Of a stretch of DNA of 64,000 nucleotides, positions 1 to 10,400 are shown piece after piece; within the stretch, counting starts at the first letter, position 1; each line of letters opens with the position of its first letter. This DNA comes from Dracaena cambodiana. Taxonomy: Eukaryota > Streptophyta > Magnoliopsida > Asparagales > Asparagaceae. Both the position numbers and the translations under genes were made by a program. Below the pieces are notes generated by a model. It was not told the DNA's origin and made no database searches. It saw only the letters and a list, made by a program, of their open reading frames with translations. The stretch covers positions 9,114,715 through 9,178,714 of the forward strand of contig JAYEPQ010000007.1 in the NCBI GenBank assembly GCA_036321105.1. The letters are read 5' to 3'.

Positions 1-133
1 AAAATAAAGTGGAATCAAAATCAATTGATCCCCATTCTTGTAATCTTAAATTTATTTTGTAATTTTTCTTTTATTGCTGTAATTCAAAATCAAATTGGCA
101 ATATAAAGGAAGATTCAATTTTTCGGGCATACA
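1..133 (+). repeat. 5' LTR of the unit A LARD, right part only
   Basis: This matches 27204-27336 in unit B and ends in the canonical CA. The left part lies outside the window. The primer-site-like sequence follows at 139-155. Confidence 0.8.
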
Positions 134-219
134 AGAATTGGCGACCACAGTGGGTGTTTGGGCGGCGCAATCCAATTTTTAAATTTTTTTATTCGGAGCC
201 TAGGCATCATCGCCGGGTA

Positions 220-660
220 ACTATAAATAAATGTGAGGCGTCATCGCCCACCAAATTTGACAAGACGTCATCGTCTGTCAAAAAAAAATTATGAGGCGTC
301 ATCGCCCATAAAAAAAATTGACAAGACGTCATCGTCTGTCAAAAAAAAAAATTATAAGGCATCATCGCCCATAAAAAAAAATTGACAAGAAGTCATCATC
401 AGTCAAAAAAAATTATGAGGAGTCATCGCCCATAAAAAAAATGACAAACCATCATCGTCTGTCAAAAAAAAAATTATGAGGCGTCATTGCCCATAAAAAA
501 AATTTGACAAGACGTCATTGTCTATCAAAAAAAAAATATGAGGCGTCATCGCCCATAAAAAAAATGACAAGACGTCATCGCCTGTCAAAAAAAAAATTAT
601 GAGGCGTCATTGCACATAAAAAAAATGACAAGACGTCATTGTGTCCAAAAAAAAAAATTT
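220..660 (+). repeat. Tandem array of about 58-bp units in the LARD leader
   Basis: Alternating half-units contain GAGGCGTCATCGCCCATAAA and GACAAGACGTCATCGTCTG, separated by A-runs. Each half carries a small palindrome (GACGTC or GGCGTCATCGCC), so single strands could form serial short hairpins. The array lies directly after the primer site, where the leader of an LTR element sits. Matching arrays are at about 27423-27863 and 47077-47580. Confidence 0.85.
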
Positions 661-699
661 TGAGGCTTTATCGCCCACAAAAAAAAAAATTGATAAAAC

Positions 700-925
700 T
701 GGATACAACCCCCGGGATGCAACCCGCAGATGGAATCGCGTGATGCAACCCGCAGATGGAATCGTGGGATGCAACCCGCAGATGAAATCGTGGAACGCAA
801 CCCGCAGATGGAATCGCGGGACCCATGTGGACGCAACCCGCAGATGGAATCGAGGGACGCAACCCGCGGGACCCGCGGAGATGCAACTCACAGATGCAAT
901 GGCCGGATGCAACCCGCGGGATACC
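700..925 (+). repeat. About 27-bp GC-rich tandem repeat
   Basis: Degenerate units built on GCAACCCGCAGATGGAATCG, about eight copies. Apparent proteins across it on both strands are only repeat translations (MESRDATRRWN-like or RFHLRVAS-like). It is repeated at about 27904-28130 and, shortened, at 47620-47765. Confidence 0.85.
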
Positions 926-930
926 GAATC

Positions 931-941
931 CATAAGACAAA

Positions 942-1026
<85 letters not shown>

Positions 1027-1075
1027 GAGTAATAATAATAATAATAATAAAATAGTAATAAATAAAATAATAAAT
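931..1075 (+). repeat. (TAA)n microsatellite
   Basis: A long AAT/TAA run, interrupted once by ATGAGT near 1024. Its length differs between units (compare 28145-28270 and 47785-47885), as expected for a simple repeat. Confidence 0.9.
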
Positions 1076-1751
1076 TGAAAGGCCCCATCTTAAGAAAAAA
1101 AAATTTGGACACGGAGCTCACCTGCACGAGGGGCCCACCGCGCTTGTGCGGGGAAGCACCCGCAGCGCGCTGAACCCTTAAAAAAAAAAAAAAAAAAGGT
1201 CGGGTGAGCACCTGCGGGTGCCATCCCGCGGGAGATTCCGCGGGTTGATAACAGAACAAAAAAAAAATAGTGGTCCAAAGTTGGAAACTTTTTGGTTGAA
1301 GGCGTAGACTTTTCGACATTGATCAATAGAAGAAAAAGCCTGTGCCTTTTCTCTTGTTTAGAGAATTTAGAAGGCAGCGACACCAACGCCATGAAGAATG
1401 CCGTAATGCCCCTCGCCTATCCTCTCCCGTTGCTGCTTCTCCCACTTTTGAAACCGCCGACCCTTCTCTCTTTCTGACTGAAAACCTTGATTTCATCCGC
1501 CGAAATCCACAGCGGCTGTGCCGAAGGAGAAAAGTCAAAGAGGAATAGAAAGAAGAAGAGGAGGAGGAGAACTGGCTGGTCACGAGGGGACAAGTCCTGG
1601 CTGAAGCTCATCGATGCCGAGATGAAGGGCGGTGCGGGTGCTAGTTGCAGTGCCCAGAAGACGCCTCTAAGGAGGCCCCAGCAGCGCCCGCCACATGTTT
1701 GATCATATGCTCCAATGCAACATCGCCCCCTCCTGACATCTCCACGCGACG

Positions 1752-2070
1752 GTGATCGAAGCTCAAGATCTCATCCTCGGGGCGATGACGGTGACCAGTT
1801 TCTCTGTGCCTAACCGGCCTCCACTTTCAGCCATAGAGGAGGGATTAGCTACCAGGTGCGATGAGGTTCGAAGATTGCTATCAGACAATCGACTTCTGGT
1901 TGAGGAGCCTCGCGCACGTGAAGCTGATATGGAGGCTGTTAGAGAGGAGCTCCTGGCCATTCCCAAGATTCATGCTTAAAAAGAAGCCAAAGCTACAGAA
2001 TTGACATTGATGGTCTGATCTCCACGCTCTTGAGCCTATGAAAGTAGAGGCCTTAAGAGTTGTAATCTAC
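1752..2070 (+). pseudogene. Captured FLX-like gene fragment, unit A
   Basis: An open stretch to TAA at 1977-1979 encodes PPLSAIEEGLATRCDEVRRL followed by LLSDNRLLVEE and, near its end, ELLAIPKIHA. This resembles the start of the coiled coil in plant FLX / FLX-like proteins (co-factors of FRIGIDA in FLC activation in Arabidopsis). Beyond the stop, homology continues as KEAKATEL and, after a +1 shift, LEPMKVEALRV, matching the family's 'EPLKAEVLQLR'-type segment. The stop plus frameshift make it non-functional. The GC-rich exon-like DNA from about 1290 may be the captured 5' portion. It lies inside a LARD, so the gene was probably captured by the retroelement. Family assignment is by motif recall only. 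Confidence 0.5.
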
Positions 2071-2309
2071 AAAAAAAAAAGGTGTACTTGTGGGCTGGAA
2101 CCAAGCATGACTATTTCACCACAAAACACTTCTTAGTCTCTGTTCATTGCCAGCCATACATGGTTGAAGGCGTGACTCACTCGGCTTCACTAATGCCGCC
2201 AATATTCTCTATGCTTTCAGTGGGCATGCCATAATACACTGACACTGCCATCGGCGGCAGCAATGTACAGAGCCTTCCGGAGACCAGCCGAAAAAAAAAA
2301 AAGGGCCGT

Positions 2310-2435
2310 GCGATTCGTGGGATTCAACCACGGGATGCAACCCGCAAGAGGTACACCCGTGGGATGCAACCTGCAAGAGGTATACTCGCGCGATGCTCCC
2401 GCGGGATGCAACCCGCAAGTGCTACCGACGGGTTG
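2310..2435 (+). repeat. GGGATGCAACCCGCAAGAGG-type short repeat
   Basis: About four degenerate units, related to the 700-925 array by the shared GATGCAACCCGC core. This suggests that the two arrays arose from one motif or grew by slippage and exchange. Copies are at about 29630-29750 and 49550-49665. Confidence 0.7.
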
Positions 2436-2690
2436 CCAAAATAATAATAATAAAAATAAAAATAAAAAAACAAAAATATTAAAAAATAATAATAATAAAT
2501 AATAATAAAAATGATAATAAAATAATAAAAATATAAATTAAAAAAAGAAAAATAAATAAGATAAAAAAATAATAAAAATAATAAATAAATAAAAACAAAT
2601 ATATGTACATATGTAATAAATAAAATAAATAAAAATATAAACATAATATAAATAAAAATTCAAAAAAAAATTAAAAAAAGAGAGAAAGAG
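2436..2690 (+). repeat. A+T-only low-complexity tract (TAA/TAAAA-rich)
   Basis: About 250 bp almost wholly A and T on one strand pattern. The long apparent protein on the minus strand (many F, I, L, Y) is composition, not coding. Confidence 0.85.
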
Positions 2691-2839
2691 GTTGCATCCA
2701 CAGATGCACTATCCGCAGCCCCCTGCACAAGGAGTCAAAAAAAAATGATGAGAAAATGAAAAAGATAAAATTCCTTTGTTTATCTATTAACAAGACAAAT
2801 AAAAATAAAATATCTCTCTTTCTCCCTGCAGATCAGATT

Positions 2840-3480
2840 TTGAGATCTAGATGAAGGCAAAGGGAAAAGAGCAAATTTCTCGCCAACCCCACCATGCTGG
2901 AGGTAAAAAAGCATGAATCACCCAATGCCGTCAAGGCAAAGGGAAGAGAATAAATTTTTTGCCAACCCTACTATGTTGGGGATAAAAAGTGTGAATCACC
3001 CAATGCCGTCAAGACAAAGGGAAGAGAACCAGCTTCTCGCCAACCCACCATGCTGGGGGTAAAAAGCATGAATCACCCAATGCCGTCAAGGCAAAAAGAA
3101 GAGAATAAATTTCTCGCCAACCCCATCATATTGGGGATAAAAAGTATGAATTACCCAACGCCGACAAGGTTACGGGAAGAGAATAAATTTCTCGCCAACC
3201 CCATCATGCTGGGGGTAAAAAGTATGAATTACCCAAAACCAACAAGGTTACGGGAAGAGAATAAATTTCTCGCCAACCCCATCATGCTGGGGGTAAAAAG
3301 TATGAATTACCCAACGCCGACAAGGCTATGAGAAGAGAATAAATTTCTCGCCAACCCCATCATACTGGGGGTAAAAAGTATGAATTACCCAACGCCGACA
3401 AGGGTACGGGAAGAGAATAAATTTCTCGCCAACCAAATCATACTAGGGGTAAAAGTATGAATTGCCCAACGCCGCTAAGG
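2840..3480 (+). repeat. About 78-bp tandem repeat in the LARD
   Basis: About eight units containing AATTTCTCGCCAACCCCATC, CTGGGGGTAAAAAG and TGAATTACCCAACGCCGACA. The repeating open frame (LGVKSMNYPTPTRLREENKF) comes from the repeat. The period is divisible by three, so the frame stays open without implying a gene. Copies: 30165-30790 and 50080-50610. Confidence 0.9.
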
Positions 3481-4085
3481 CAAAGGGAAGAGGAAAAGTT
3501 TGGTATTTAAGCCCAAATAAAATTCTCGACAACTCTCCATGCTGAGGGGAAGAGTATGGCTAGCCCAATTCAAAAGGTAGTTGGTAAAGGCTAATCAAAT
3601 CCGTTGATAGCTGGGGATTTGCTAAAAATCCCATGACAAATCTGTCACAACTGTATCCTTATTCGAATATAAGGATACATCATTGCCCAACGCCGCTAAG
3701 GCAAATGGAAGAGAAAAAGTTTGGTATTTAAGCCCAAACGAAACCTTCGACAACTCACCATGCTGAGGGAAATAGTATGGCTAGCCAAACTCAAATGGTA
3801 GTTGGTAAAGGTTAATCAAATCCGTTAATATCTGGGGTTTGCTAAAAATCTCATGACAAATCTGTCACAACAGTATCCTTATTCGAATATAAAGATACAT
3901 CATTGCCCAATGCCGCTAAGGCAAAGAGAAGGGAAAAGTTTGGAATTTAAACCCAAACAAAATTCTCGACAACTCACCATATTGAGGGTAATAGCATGGC
4001 TAGCCCAACTCAAACGGTAGTTGGTAAAGGCTAATCAAATCCGTTGATAGCTAGGGGTTTACTAAAAACCCTAATCAGATAAATC
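3460..4085 (+). repeat. Three direct copies of a roughly 210-220-bp repeat
   Basis: Each unit contains GAAAAGTTTGG, GACAACTC(A/T)CCATGCTGAG, GGTAGTTGGTAAAGGCTAATC and GTATCCTTATTCGAATATAA. The last is a short palindrome-like motif (TATCCTTATTCGAATATAAGGATA). The 78-bp array grades into this repeat through a shared CCCAACGCCGCTAAGGCAAA segment. Copies: 30780-31390 and 50600-51210. Confidence 0.85.
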
Positions 4086-4841
4086 TCTTGTCATGTTAAG
4101 ATTTCACTTCTGACAACAAAACTTTTCTCGTCATTTTTCTCCAGCAGTGCAAGTGACACTCCAAAATATTTATTAAGTTAAAATCATACCTCTGACATCA
4201 TAATTCAAAATCAAATGAGATAAAATCCGATTAAATCTCCTGTCATGTTAAGGTTTCACCTCTGACAGAAAAGAAAACTCACACTTCATCAAGTCCAATA
4301 TTACAGCTTCTGATAAATTTGTTTTTGATATAGTTAAGTTAAAAATTACCTTTGACGAAAATCATCTCCCTATCAAGTTAACAATTACCTCTCATAGTCT
4401 GATTCCAAAACTAAATACGTTAACCATCACCTCTATTTAATCAGCTTGTCCTATCACGACCAGATCCTCTGAATAGGTTGAGCTCCAAGACACGTTTAAT
4501 GTCACCCATGTCTTTCCCTGATCCGTTATACTAGATATCACTAAACGGTTACGATTCTAATGAGCACGTTAACATGATACCTCTGCTTGACCTAAAATAA
4601 GCATGTTAACATCATACCTCTGCTTGTCACCCAATGAGTACGTTAATATCATACCTCTACTTATTTTCTAATGAGCACGTTAAAATCATACCTCTGCTTG
4701 TTATTGAATAATTGAATATGTTAACAGTTATCTCTGTCTACCAAATTCTTTAAAACGTCTAATAGACAAAATTAAAGAATCCAAAGTATTTCGAAATTAA
4801 GTACGACTCAATACAGAACTTCAAAAACTTTTGGGGGGTTA
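4086..4841 (+). other. LARD 3' internal region with ACGTTAA-type repeats and polypurine tract
   Basis: AT-rich non-coding DNA with about ten spaced motifs of the form (C/T)GTTAA(A/C)AT(C/T)ATACCTCTG, densest at 4560-4720. The last 13 bases before the 3' LTR are rich in G (GGGGGG) and may be the plus-strand primer. No open frame resembles a protein. Confidence 0.6.
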
Positions 4842-6224
4842 TGTAGACAAAAAAAAATTGCAGGGCCTACCCGCGGGAGGAATTCCCGCAGCACCCGCTG
4901 GAATTCCTCCCGCGGTGCTAGCCACCCGCGGGAGTTTCTCCCGCGGGTGCCCACCTGCGGGAGGATCCCGCAGGTGGGCACCCGCGGGAGGAATCCCGCA
5001 GGTTGTAACGCCCCCACTTCGGCTCTACCTTCCCCACTTCGGCTCTACCTTTTTGCTCCTTTTTTTTTTTTAAGTGGGCGACATTACTTAATACTATGAA
5101 TAACTCAAAAGTCCCATGATCTTGGAATAACCGTAACTACTGCCATGTCAAGATGAATAACCATGTCTGAAACTGAAAAGATTTCATTTATACAGAGAGT
5201 TGATTACATAGAATGGCACACTGCTCTAAATATTTACACAAAAGAGTTAAATACTACAAGTTAAAGCAGTGCCCAGAAAAAGGAAACAAGAACAAGAAGT
5301 GACAAAGGAGACAAGAACAAGAAGTGCGAAGTACCCCAATAGTATTGTGCTAGTAGTATCCTCTACTCGACCTGGTTGGTGAAGTAAGGATCGTTGTCTG
5401 GAGCAATCTCTCCTTCACTTCTTTCGTGATCTGGGCTTAAGAAAACCCAGGGGATTAAACCCAGCAAGGAACACAAAAACAAGATACACGTGTACTTTCA
5501 CAGTACAAATAAATAAAAGAATAAATAAATTACGTTGATACAATCGTATCTTAAGAATGCTGAAAATGAATTGAGTAAGACTATTCATTCAAATAGCATA
5601 AACAAATCATGTAAAGGTGACAAGTGTAAGCGAAGTAAATATCAATCATGTTGCATATAACCAGAACAATGTAAATCATTCACAAGCTTCGATATCAATC
5701 ATGTTGCATGTAACCAGAACAATATAAATCATTCACAAGCTTCGTGTAAAATTTAATAGGTCCATGTCATGTTAGTGTTGGAATTGAAACTCAATGATGG
5801 ATAAGATAGCGCGCAGTTTCTCATATTATACAAGTGCCCGTGCATACCCGGGACCCGGCCTCTAATTCATGGCGCTGAACCATGACACACCGCTAGGTGC
5901 TACAAGTCAGATCCCGTTAAATGAAACAAGTAACGGGCATCACCCATATGGTGACTCATGTATCAGATGGTGGCTCAGTACCACCCAGTGCTGCTAGTAA
6001 AAGGCCCTCAGCACCTATCAAGAAGTTGGCCAACAATATCCTTGTACAATACAGTACTTATCTATCCATCAATTAGTTTTTCCCATGTTAGTAATGCATA
6101 CAATGTACGTGAATTAAAGGAAACATATGGATTTGATGTTAAATTGCACACATATCATTTCACAAGGATCAAGAGTTCAAGAATCAAGATTTGGAATCAT
6201 GTACACATGTGTTATAAGAATGCT

Positions 6225-6510
6225 TCATGTCATGTAATAAGAGTACTAGAACTTGTATTCATGTCTTGTAATAGAGTACTAGAACTTGTTATCCTGTAAT
6301 AAGGATACTAGAACTTGTAATATGGATACTAGAACTTGTAATCATGTCTTGTAATAAAAATACTAGAACTTGTTATCATGTCGTGTAATAAGGATACTAG
6401 AACTTGTAATCATGTCTTGTAATAAAGATACTAGAACTTGTTATCATGTCGTGTAATAAGGATACTAGAACTTGTAATCATGTCTTGTAATACAGATACT
6501 AGGATTTGTC
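6225..6510 (+). repeat. About 35-bp repeat within the solo LTR
   Basis: Seven or so units of the type GATACTAGAACTTGTAATCA followed by TGTCTTGTAATA. Unit B has the same array at 33545-33830. Confidence 0.85.
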
Positions 6511-6574
6511 ATCATGAATAATCTTGCCTTCATGTATCATGTTGATATTCACATGTCATATTATCATAAATCAA

Positions 6575-7015
6575 TGGCCAAACGCGAGGCTAAAAGGATA
6601 GTCAAACAGGAAGCGGAAATAGTCAAACGCGAGGCTAAAAATTGCCAAACGCGAGGCTAAAAATGGCCAAACGCGAGGCTAAAAGGATAATCAAACAGGA
6701 AGCAGAAATAGTCAAACGCGAGGCTAAAAATGGCCAAACGCGAGGCTAAAAATGGCCAAACGCGAGGCTAAAAGGATAGTCAAACAGGAAGCAGAAATAG
6801 TCAAACGCGAGGCTAAAAATTACCAAACGCGAGGCTAAAAATGGCCAAACGCGAGGCTAAAAATGGCCAAACGCGAGGCTAAAAGGATAATCAAACAGAA
6901 AGCAGAAATAGTCAAACGCGAGGCTAAAAATTGCCAAACGCGAGGCTAAAAATTGCCAAACGCGAGACTAAAAATTGCCAAACGCGAGGCTAAAAATTGC
7001 CAAACGCGAGGCTAA
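6575..7015 (+). repeat. About 21-bp repeat CCAAACGCGAGGCTAAAAAT in the solo LTR
   Basis: About 20 units, with a higher-order pattern in which GGATAGTCAAACAGGAAGCA interrupts every three to four units. Unit B (33895-34295) is about 44 bp shorter, consistent with loss of two units. Confidence 0.9.
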
Positions 7016-8020
7016 GCCGAAAATGGCCAACATTCGTAAATCAGGCTAAGTATGCAGTCCAGAAATTTTTCTAAGTATGCAGATCCAATATGATGTGAAT
7101 TTATCCATAAAGAAAAAGGAATCATGTACTCATAATAAAAATCAAATAATTTTCAAGAAAGATCATACATGCTACTTGTACTCAAATACGATTCAAAGAG
7201 AGAACAAGAACAAGATGATACTTGCCTCTATTCCTTTTAATCTCCTCCTTTATCTTAGCAAAGCCTCCCTTCTGTTTTCTTTACTTCAACGAACTAGAAG
7301 AACCAAGGGTAAAAAGTGATTTTTATTTTGTACTTTTGATCCGAATTCTCTTTGAGAGAATAAGGTTATATATGCCTAAGGGTATTTTGGTCACCTTATC
7401 CTCTAGCCTAGCCCTAAGGCTTCTTGCATGCATGACAAATGGCAACTAGAGTGCCACCTCTCACCCTCTTTTAACAACTCATCCCCACAAAAGGCCAAGG
7501 TGGTGCCCTTAGAAATTAAATTTAAATTTGAAGGTGTATAGAAAGAAACTTTTGCCTTGATAATTTGAAATGATAGTTTGGGGTGTTACACAGGTGCCAA
7601 CCCGCGGGTTGTTTTCCGCTTCCGTTCCATTTTGCATGGTGATCCAGATTTTTGGGGATTTAATCGGATTCGAGGGAAAAATTTGAGCCGGATTAGAAGC
7701 CCTCCTCAATCTATAAAGTTTGGAACAGAGTTCAGAAAAGGAGGAGATTCTTTTGGTGAGGGAATTCTTTGGCGAGGCAATTTTCCAGAGGCCGGAGTCT
7801 AAAAATCCAGAGAGAGTTTCTCAATCCAGAGAGATCGGATCGTCAACGGAGTGCAGAATCAAGACTTCACCGCTGTCAGAACCCACAAAAATAAAGGGGA
7901 ATCGAAATCAATTGATCCACATTCTTGTAATATTGAATTTATTTTGTAATTTTTCTTTTATTACTGTAATTCAAAATCAAATTGGCAATATAAAGGAAGA
8001 TTCAATTTTTCAGGCATACA

Positions 8021-8494
8021 TCTATAATATGCTAATCAATAAAAGTTGAATCTTGCATGAAGCGCAAGGTTTTATGGTATAAACAATTCATGTATCTTAT
8101 TTTGAATTCCAGGTTTATTTTACGTTTTTATGTAATTTGAAGCACATGCATGCATATGCAAGCATATATGTCACAACTGTAGATTCCAACAAGTTTGGCA
8201 CCTCAATGCACCTAAGCTTACTTTTATAAGTTTTAACTTACATGTATCACAAGTTATGCACGTAATTAGTACAGATTCTGTCTGGTTCAATAGATTTCAA
8301 CCGATGATCTATCTCTCGCGTCCGAGATTGGATCGAGGTAATTCTTGATTACTTGGAGAGTTGTTTCAATCTTATAACTTTTTTCCTAAATTGATTTTTC
8401 TTATTTATGTTGTATTAGCATCAAACTTGGTCTAGAAACCTCAACCTTGTTATTATTGATGAAACACTCTCCTTTGGTGACCTCAGTAATAGTA
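8021..8494. other. Single-copy-like spacer after the LARD
   Basis: AT-rich DNA with no gene that I can recognise. It begins with the (mutated) target duplication TCTAT and is conserved in B (35298-35771) and C (52626-53099), so it belongs to the host side of the tandem unit. Confidence 0.5.
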
Positions 8495-8923
8495 TTAACG
8501 TGGGGAATTTCTAGAGGGGCACATCTTTTTTCGTAGTGAGCCCACTTAAAACTTTCTATTTATTTACTACTTGTCATCTAAGTTTAAGGACAAAAATACC
8601 CCTCCTTTACCCTCCCAGCGGCATCGTCTTTTCCCGTGCGAATGCAGAGAGAAGGGGGGAAAATCCGATCCCGAAACCCAATTCCTCTTGAAAACTTACT
8701 CCCTTTCAGTAAAGAATAGCAGAAATTAAAATTTATATTTGGCTTAAATCAATACTTTCATCATTAAACCCTAAAAAAAGATCAAATTTTTTTCATTGGT
8801 GGGTCTACGAGATCAACGAAAGCTAATCCGGGATTGCATAACCAGATAAGCTATATCCTATCCGGTTCTATAAACCCGGATCAGCTGATCCAGTTATGTA
8901 AATCCAGATAAATAATCTAGGTT

Positions 8924-8994
8924 TATAGTCCCGGATCATATACTATTGATCGGGCTTACGTATCTGGATCAATAGTATATGATCCGGGACTATA
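8924..8994. repeat. Perfect 28-bp inverted repeat (hairpin)
   Basis: Arms 8924-8951 and 8967-8994 are exact reverse complements (cores TCATATACTATTGATC and GATCAATAGTATATGA) around a 15-nt loop. Related GGATC-containing half-sites (CCCGGATCAGCTGATCC and others) lie just to the left. The hairpin is exact in B (about 36206-36276) and has one arm change in C. Confidence 0.85.
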
Positions 8995-9029
8995 GGCCCG
9001 GATCTGAGAATTAAACATGAAAATGCCTA

Positions 9030-9255
9030 CAAAATTTAATGAATGCAATTAATGAAAGCAAAAATTTAAGTTGTAACACATAGTACAATGATTCAAATGA
9101 ATGCAATTAATGAAAGCAATTATTAAAAGCAATTAATTTAAGTTGTAACAACAACAATTAATGAATGCAATTAATGAAAGCAAAACGATTCAAATGCCAT
9201 TGATCAAAGATGAAAATGCCTACAAAATTTAAGTTGTAACACATAGTACAATCAT
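9030..9255. repeat. Short AT-rich direct repeats
   Basis: Interspersed copies of GAATGCAATTAATGAAAGCA and AATTTAAGTTGTAACA. They lie between the hairpin and the 3' end of the phytolongin-like frame, inside the TIR element. Confidence 0.7.
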
Positions 9256-9362
9256 CCACATAAACACTAAGAAAGATGAGATATATGTATATAAACTTTG
9301 TACTCCAAAATATTTACAAAGAAAAACATTCGATCCTTCAAGTCTCTTTAACTATATCACTG

Positions 9363-10088
9363 CTATGAAACACACCGAAAGCCTCTGCAAACTGCGAGCC
9401 AAATTCCAAACAAAACCGAACACAAGAACACATGCGCGATCACCACAATCTTCACATGCCTCCACCACAATTTCGTCCCAATCTGGCGATTCCTGTTCGG
9501 AAAGCTCAAGCTCATGCTCAAACTCTTTGCATTAGTATCCATGCTGCTTCCACCGTCGCTCTCAGCCCCTGCCAAGTCAATCTTCACCACCGAATTCTTC
9601 CGCTCGACCCCATTACTACTACTACTACCACCATGGAAAAGCGGCGACTTTGTTGAGCTCGAGCTCAATTTGTAAACGTTCAAGTTGTCTTGGTTCATGC
9701 TCTTTAGGGAGCAGATCAAGCGTTTGATGATGGGGACAAGGTCGTCGCCGAAGTTATTAGTGCTCTTCTTGTAGCCGTTCTTGATCTGGTGGAGGAGGTG
9801 GAGGAGCTTGCGCTTGTTGGAGGAGGAGGAAGAGGAAGAGGCAGAGGGGTAGTGATCGACGATGGTGAAGGAGACGAGGGAGCCGTCGATGAGGAAGCCG
9901 AAGGTGCGGCCGCCGGCAGTGTGGAAGTAGTGGGAGTGGAAGGGTGGGGCCCGCTTGGCGCAGAGAGAGGCTAGGGTTTTGAGGTCGCGATCACCGCCGT
10001 TGTAAGTATAGAGGATGCGACTATGCTTGGAGACGCGACCAGCTTGCCGATCAAGGATTCCATTAGAGTAAGAGTACAGATGAAGATC
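9363..10088 (-). pseudogene. Phytolongin-like protein (longin domain plus C-terminal TM anchor), no start codon
   Basis: A continuous minus-strand frame of 241 residues runs to TAG at 9363-9365. Near the start it reads VSKHSRILYTYNGGD, then LASLCAKRAPPFHSHYFHT and GRTFGFLIDGSLVSF, matching the longin fold of plant phytolongins (SNARE-like proteins of the secretory system that lack a SNARE motif). A serine-rich linker follows, then LVPIIKRLICSLKSMNQD, and the C-terminus is WWRHVKIVVIAH plus a hydrophobic anchor ending WLAVCRGFRC, a phytolongin signature. The usual Met-initiated first residues are missing: the open frame begins after TAA at 10089-10091 and has no ATG before the conserved block. 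It has no introns and sits inside a TIR element, so it looks like a captured or retroposed copy. An ATG (10044 region) exists in another frame. Confidence 0.7.
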
Positions 10089-10400
10089 TTAATCTCAATA
10101 TCTTTCTCCTTCTCCGACAGTTTCCCCGCGACGGCGGCGAGGAAAATGCGGGAGAAGGGGAAAGATTGGGGTTTTGGAGGGAATCAGAGCTTGAAAAAAA
10201 GGGAGGAGAGGGCGGCGGCCGGGATGCGAGCGGCGACGGCGACGGCGACGACCGGGGGAGTGGGGTGGTGGTGGGTCCAACCGGGCGGTGGTGGGAGAGA
10301 CGGCTTGGGAGAGGGAGGAAGAGATGAATCGATCGGTTTTTAAGAACGTGGGAGAGAGAGAACTGGAGTGGGTGTTTTAGGAATCATTGGCGTGCTCACC
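10089..10400 (-). other. GC-rich 5' flank of the phytolongin-like frame
   Basis: Purine-rich on the plus strand with (GGCGAC)n at about 10230-10250. Read on the minus strand it resembles the CT-rich 5' leader of a plant transcript and may have been captured with the coding part. No promoter element is clear. Confidence 0.35.

Larger units (their letters stand above)
5004..7590 (+). mobile_element. Solo LTR (Ty3/Gypsy, Del/Tekay-like) nested in the LARD 3' LTR
   Basis: The insert starts TGTAACGCCCCC and ends GGGGTGTTACA, and is flanked on both sides by the 5-bp direct repeat CAGGT (4999-5003 and 7591-7595). The orthologous LTR in unit C reads through with one CAGGT (about 52187-52191), so this is a real insertion with a known empty site. 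At about 2.6 kb with no internal coding region it fits a solo LTR left by LTR-LTR recombination. The terminal sequence and length resemble Del/Tekay-type LTRs (family recall). Confidence 0.8.
1..8020 (+). mobile_element. Non-coding LTR retrotransposon (LARD-like), unit A copy
   Basis: The window opens inside the 5' LTR (1-133), which ends GGGCATACA, followed by a primer-site-like TGGCGACCACAGTGGG (139 on). The internal part holds tandem repeats and a captured gene fragment but no gag, protease, reverse transcriptase or integrase that I can see. A G-rich tract (TTTTGGGGGGTTA, about 4829-4841) precedes the 3' LTR (4842-8020), which ends GGCATACA. The same element is complete in units B and C; in C it is flanked by a perfect 5-bp duplication CCTAT. 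Here the 3' flank reads TCTAT. The primer site resembles that of Tat/Ogre-type Gypsy elements (tRNA-Arg), which is inferred from memory of that lineage. It must have moved using proteins from another element. Confidence 0.8.
4842..8020 (+). repeat. 3' LTR of unit A LARD, split by a solo LTR
   Basis: It starts TGTAGACA and ends GGCATACA. Without the inserted solo LTR (5004-7590) and its duplicated CAGGT, the LTR is about 590 bp, similar to the 543-bp 5' LTR of unit B. Its first 150 bp are packed with palindromic CCCGCGGG and CCGCAGG motifs. Confidence 0.85.

Noticed and set aside
220..660. CRISPR-like array (regular repeats with spacers)
   Set aside because: Spacers are A-runs, units are degenerate, and the sequence is plant nuclear retroelement leader.
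888..1319. Long minus-strand open frames rich in I, Y and F (also at 28092-28430, 47558-48031, 2324-2644, 49405-49881)
   Set aside because: They are translations of (TAA)n and A+T-only repeats; no domain, no conservation beyond the repeat.
3050..3331. Repetitive 93-residue frame MLGVKSMNHP...
   Set aside because: The frame is open only because the 78-bp tandem unit is a multiple of three; it lies in LARD non-coding DNA.
5958..6299. 113-residue plus-strand frame (also 33278-33619)
   Set aside because: Lies in the solo LTR and runs into its tandem repeat; identical in both copies only because the LTR is duplicated.
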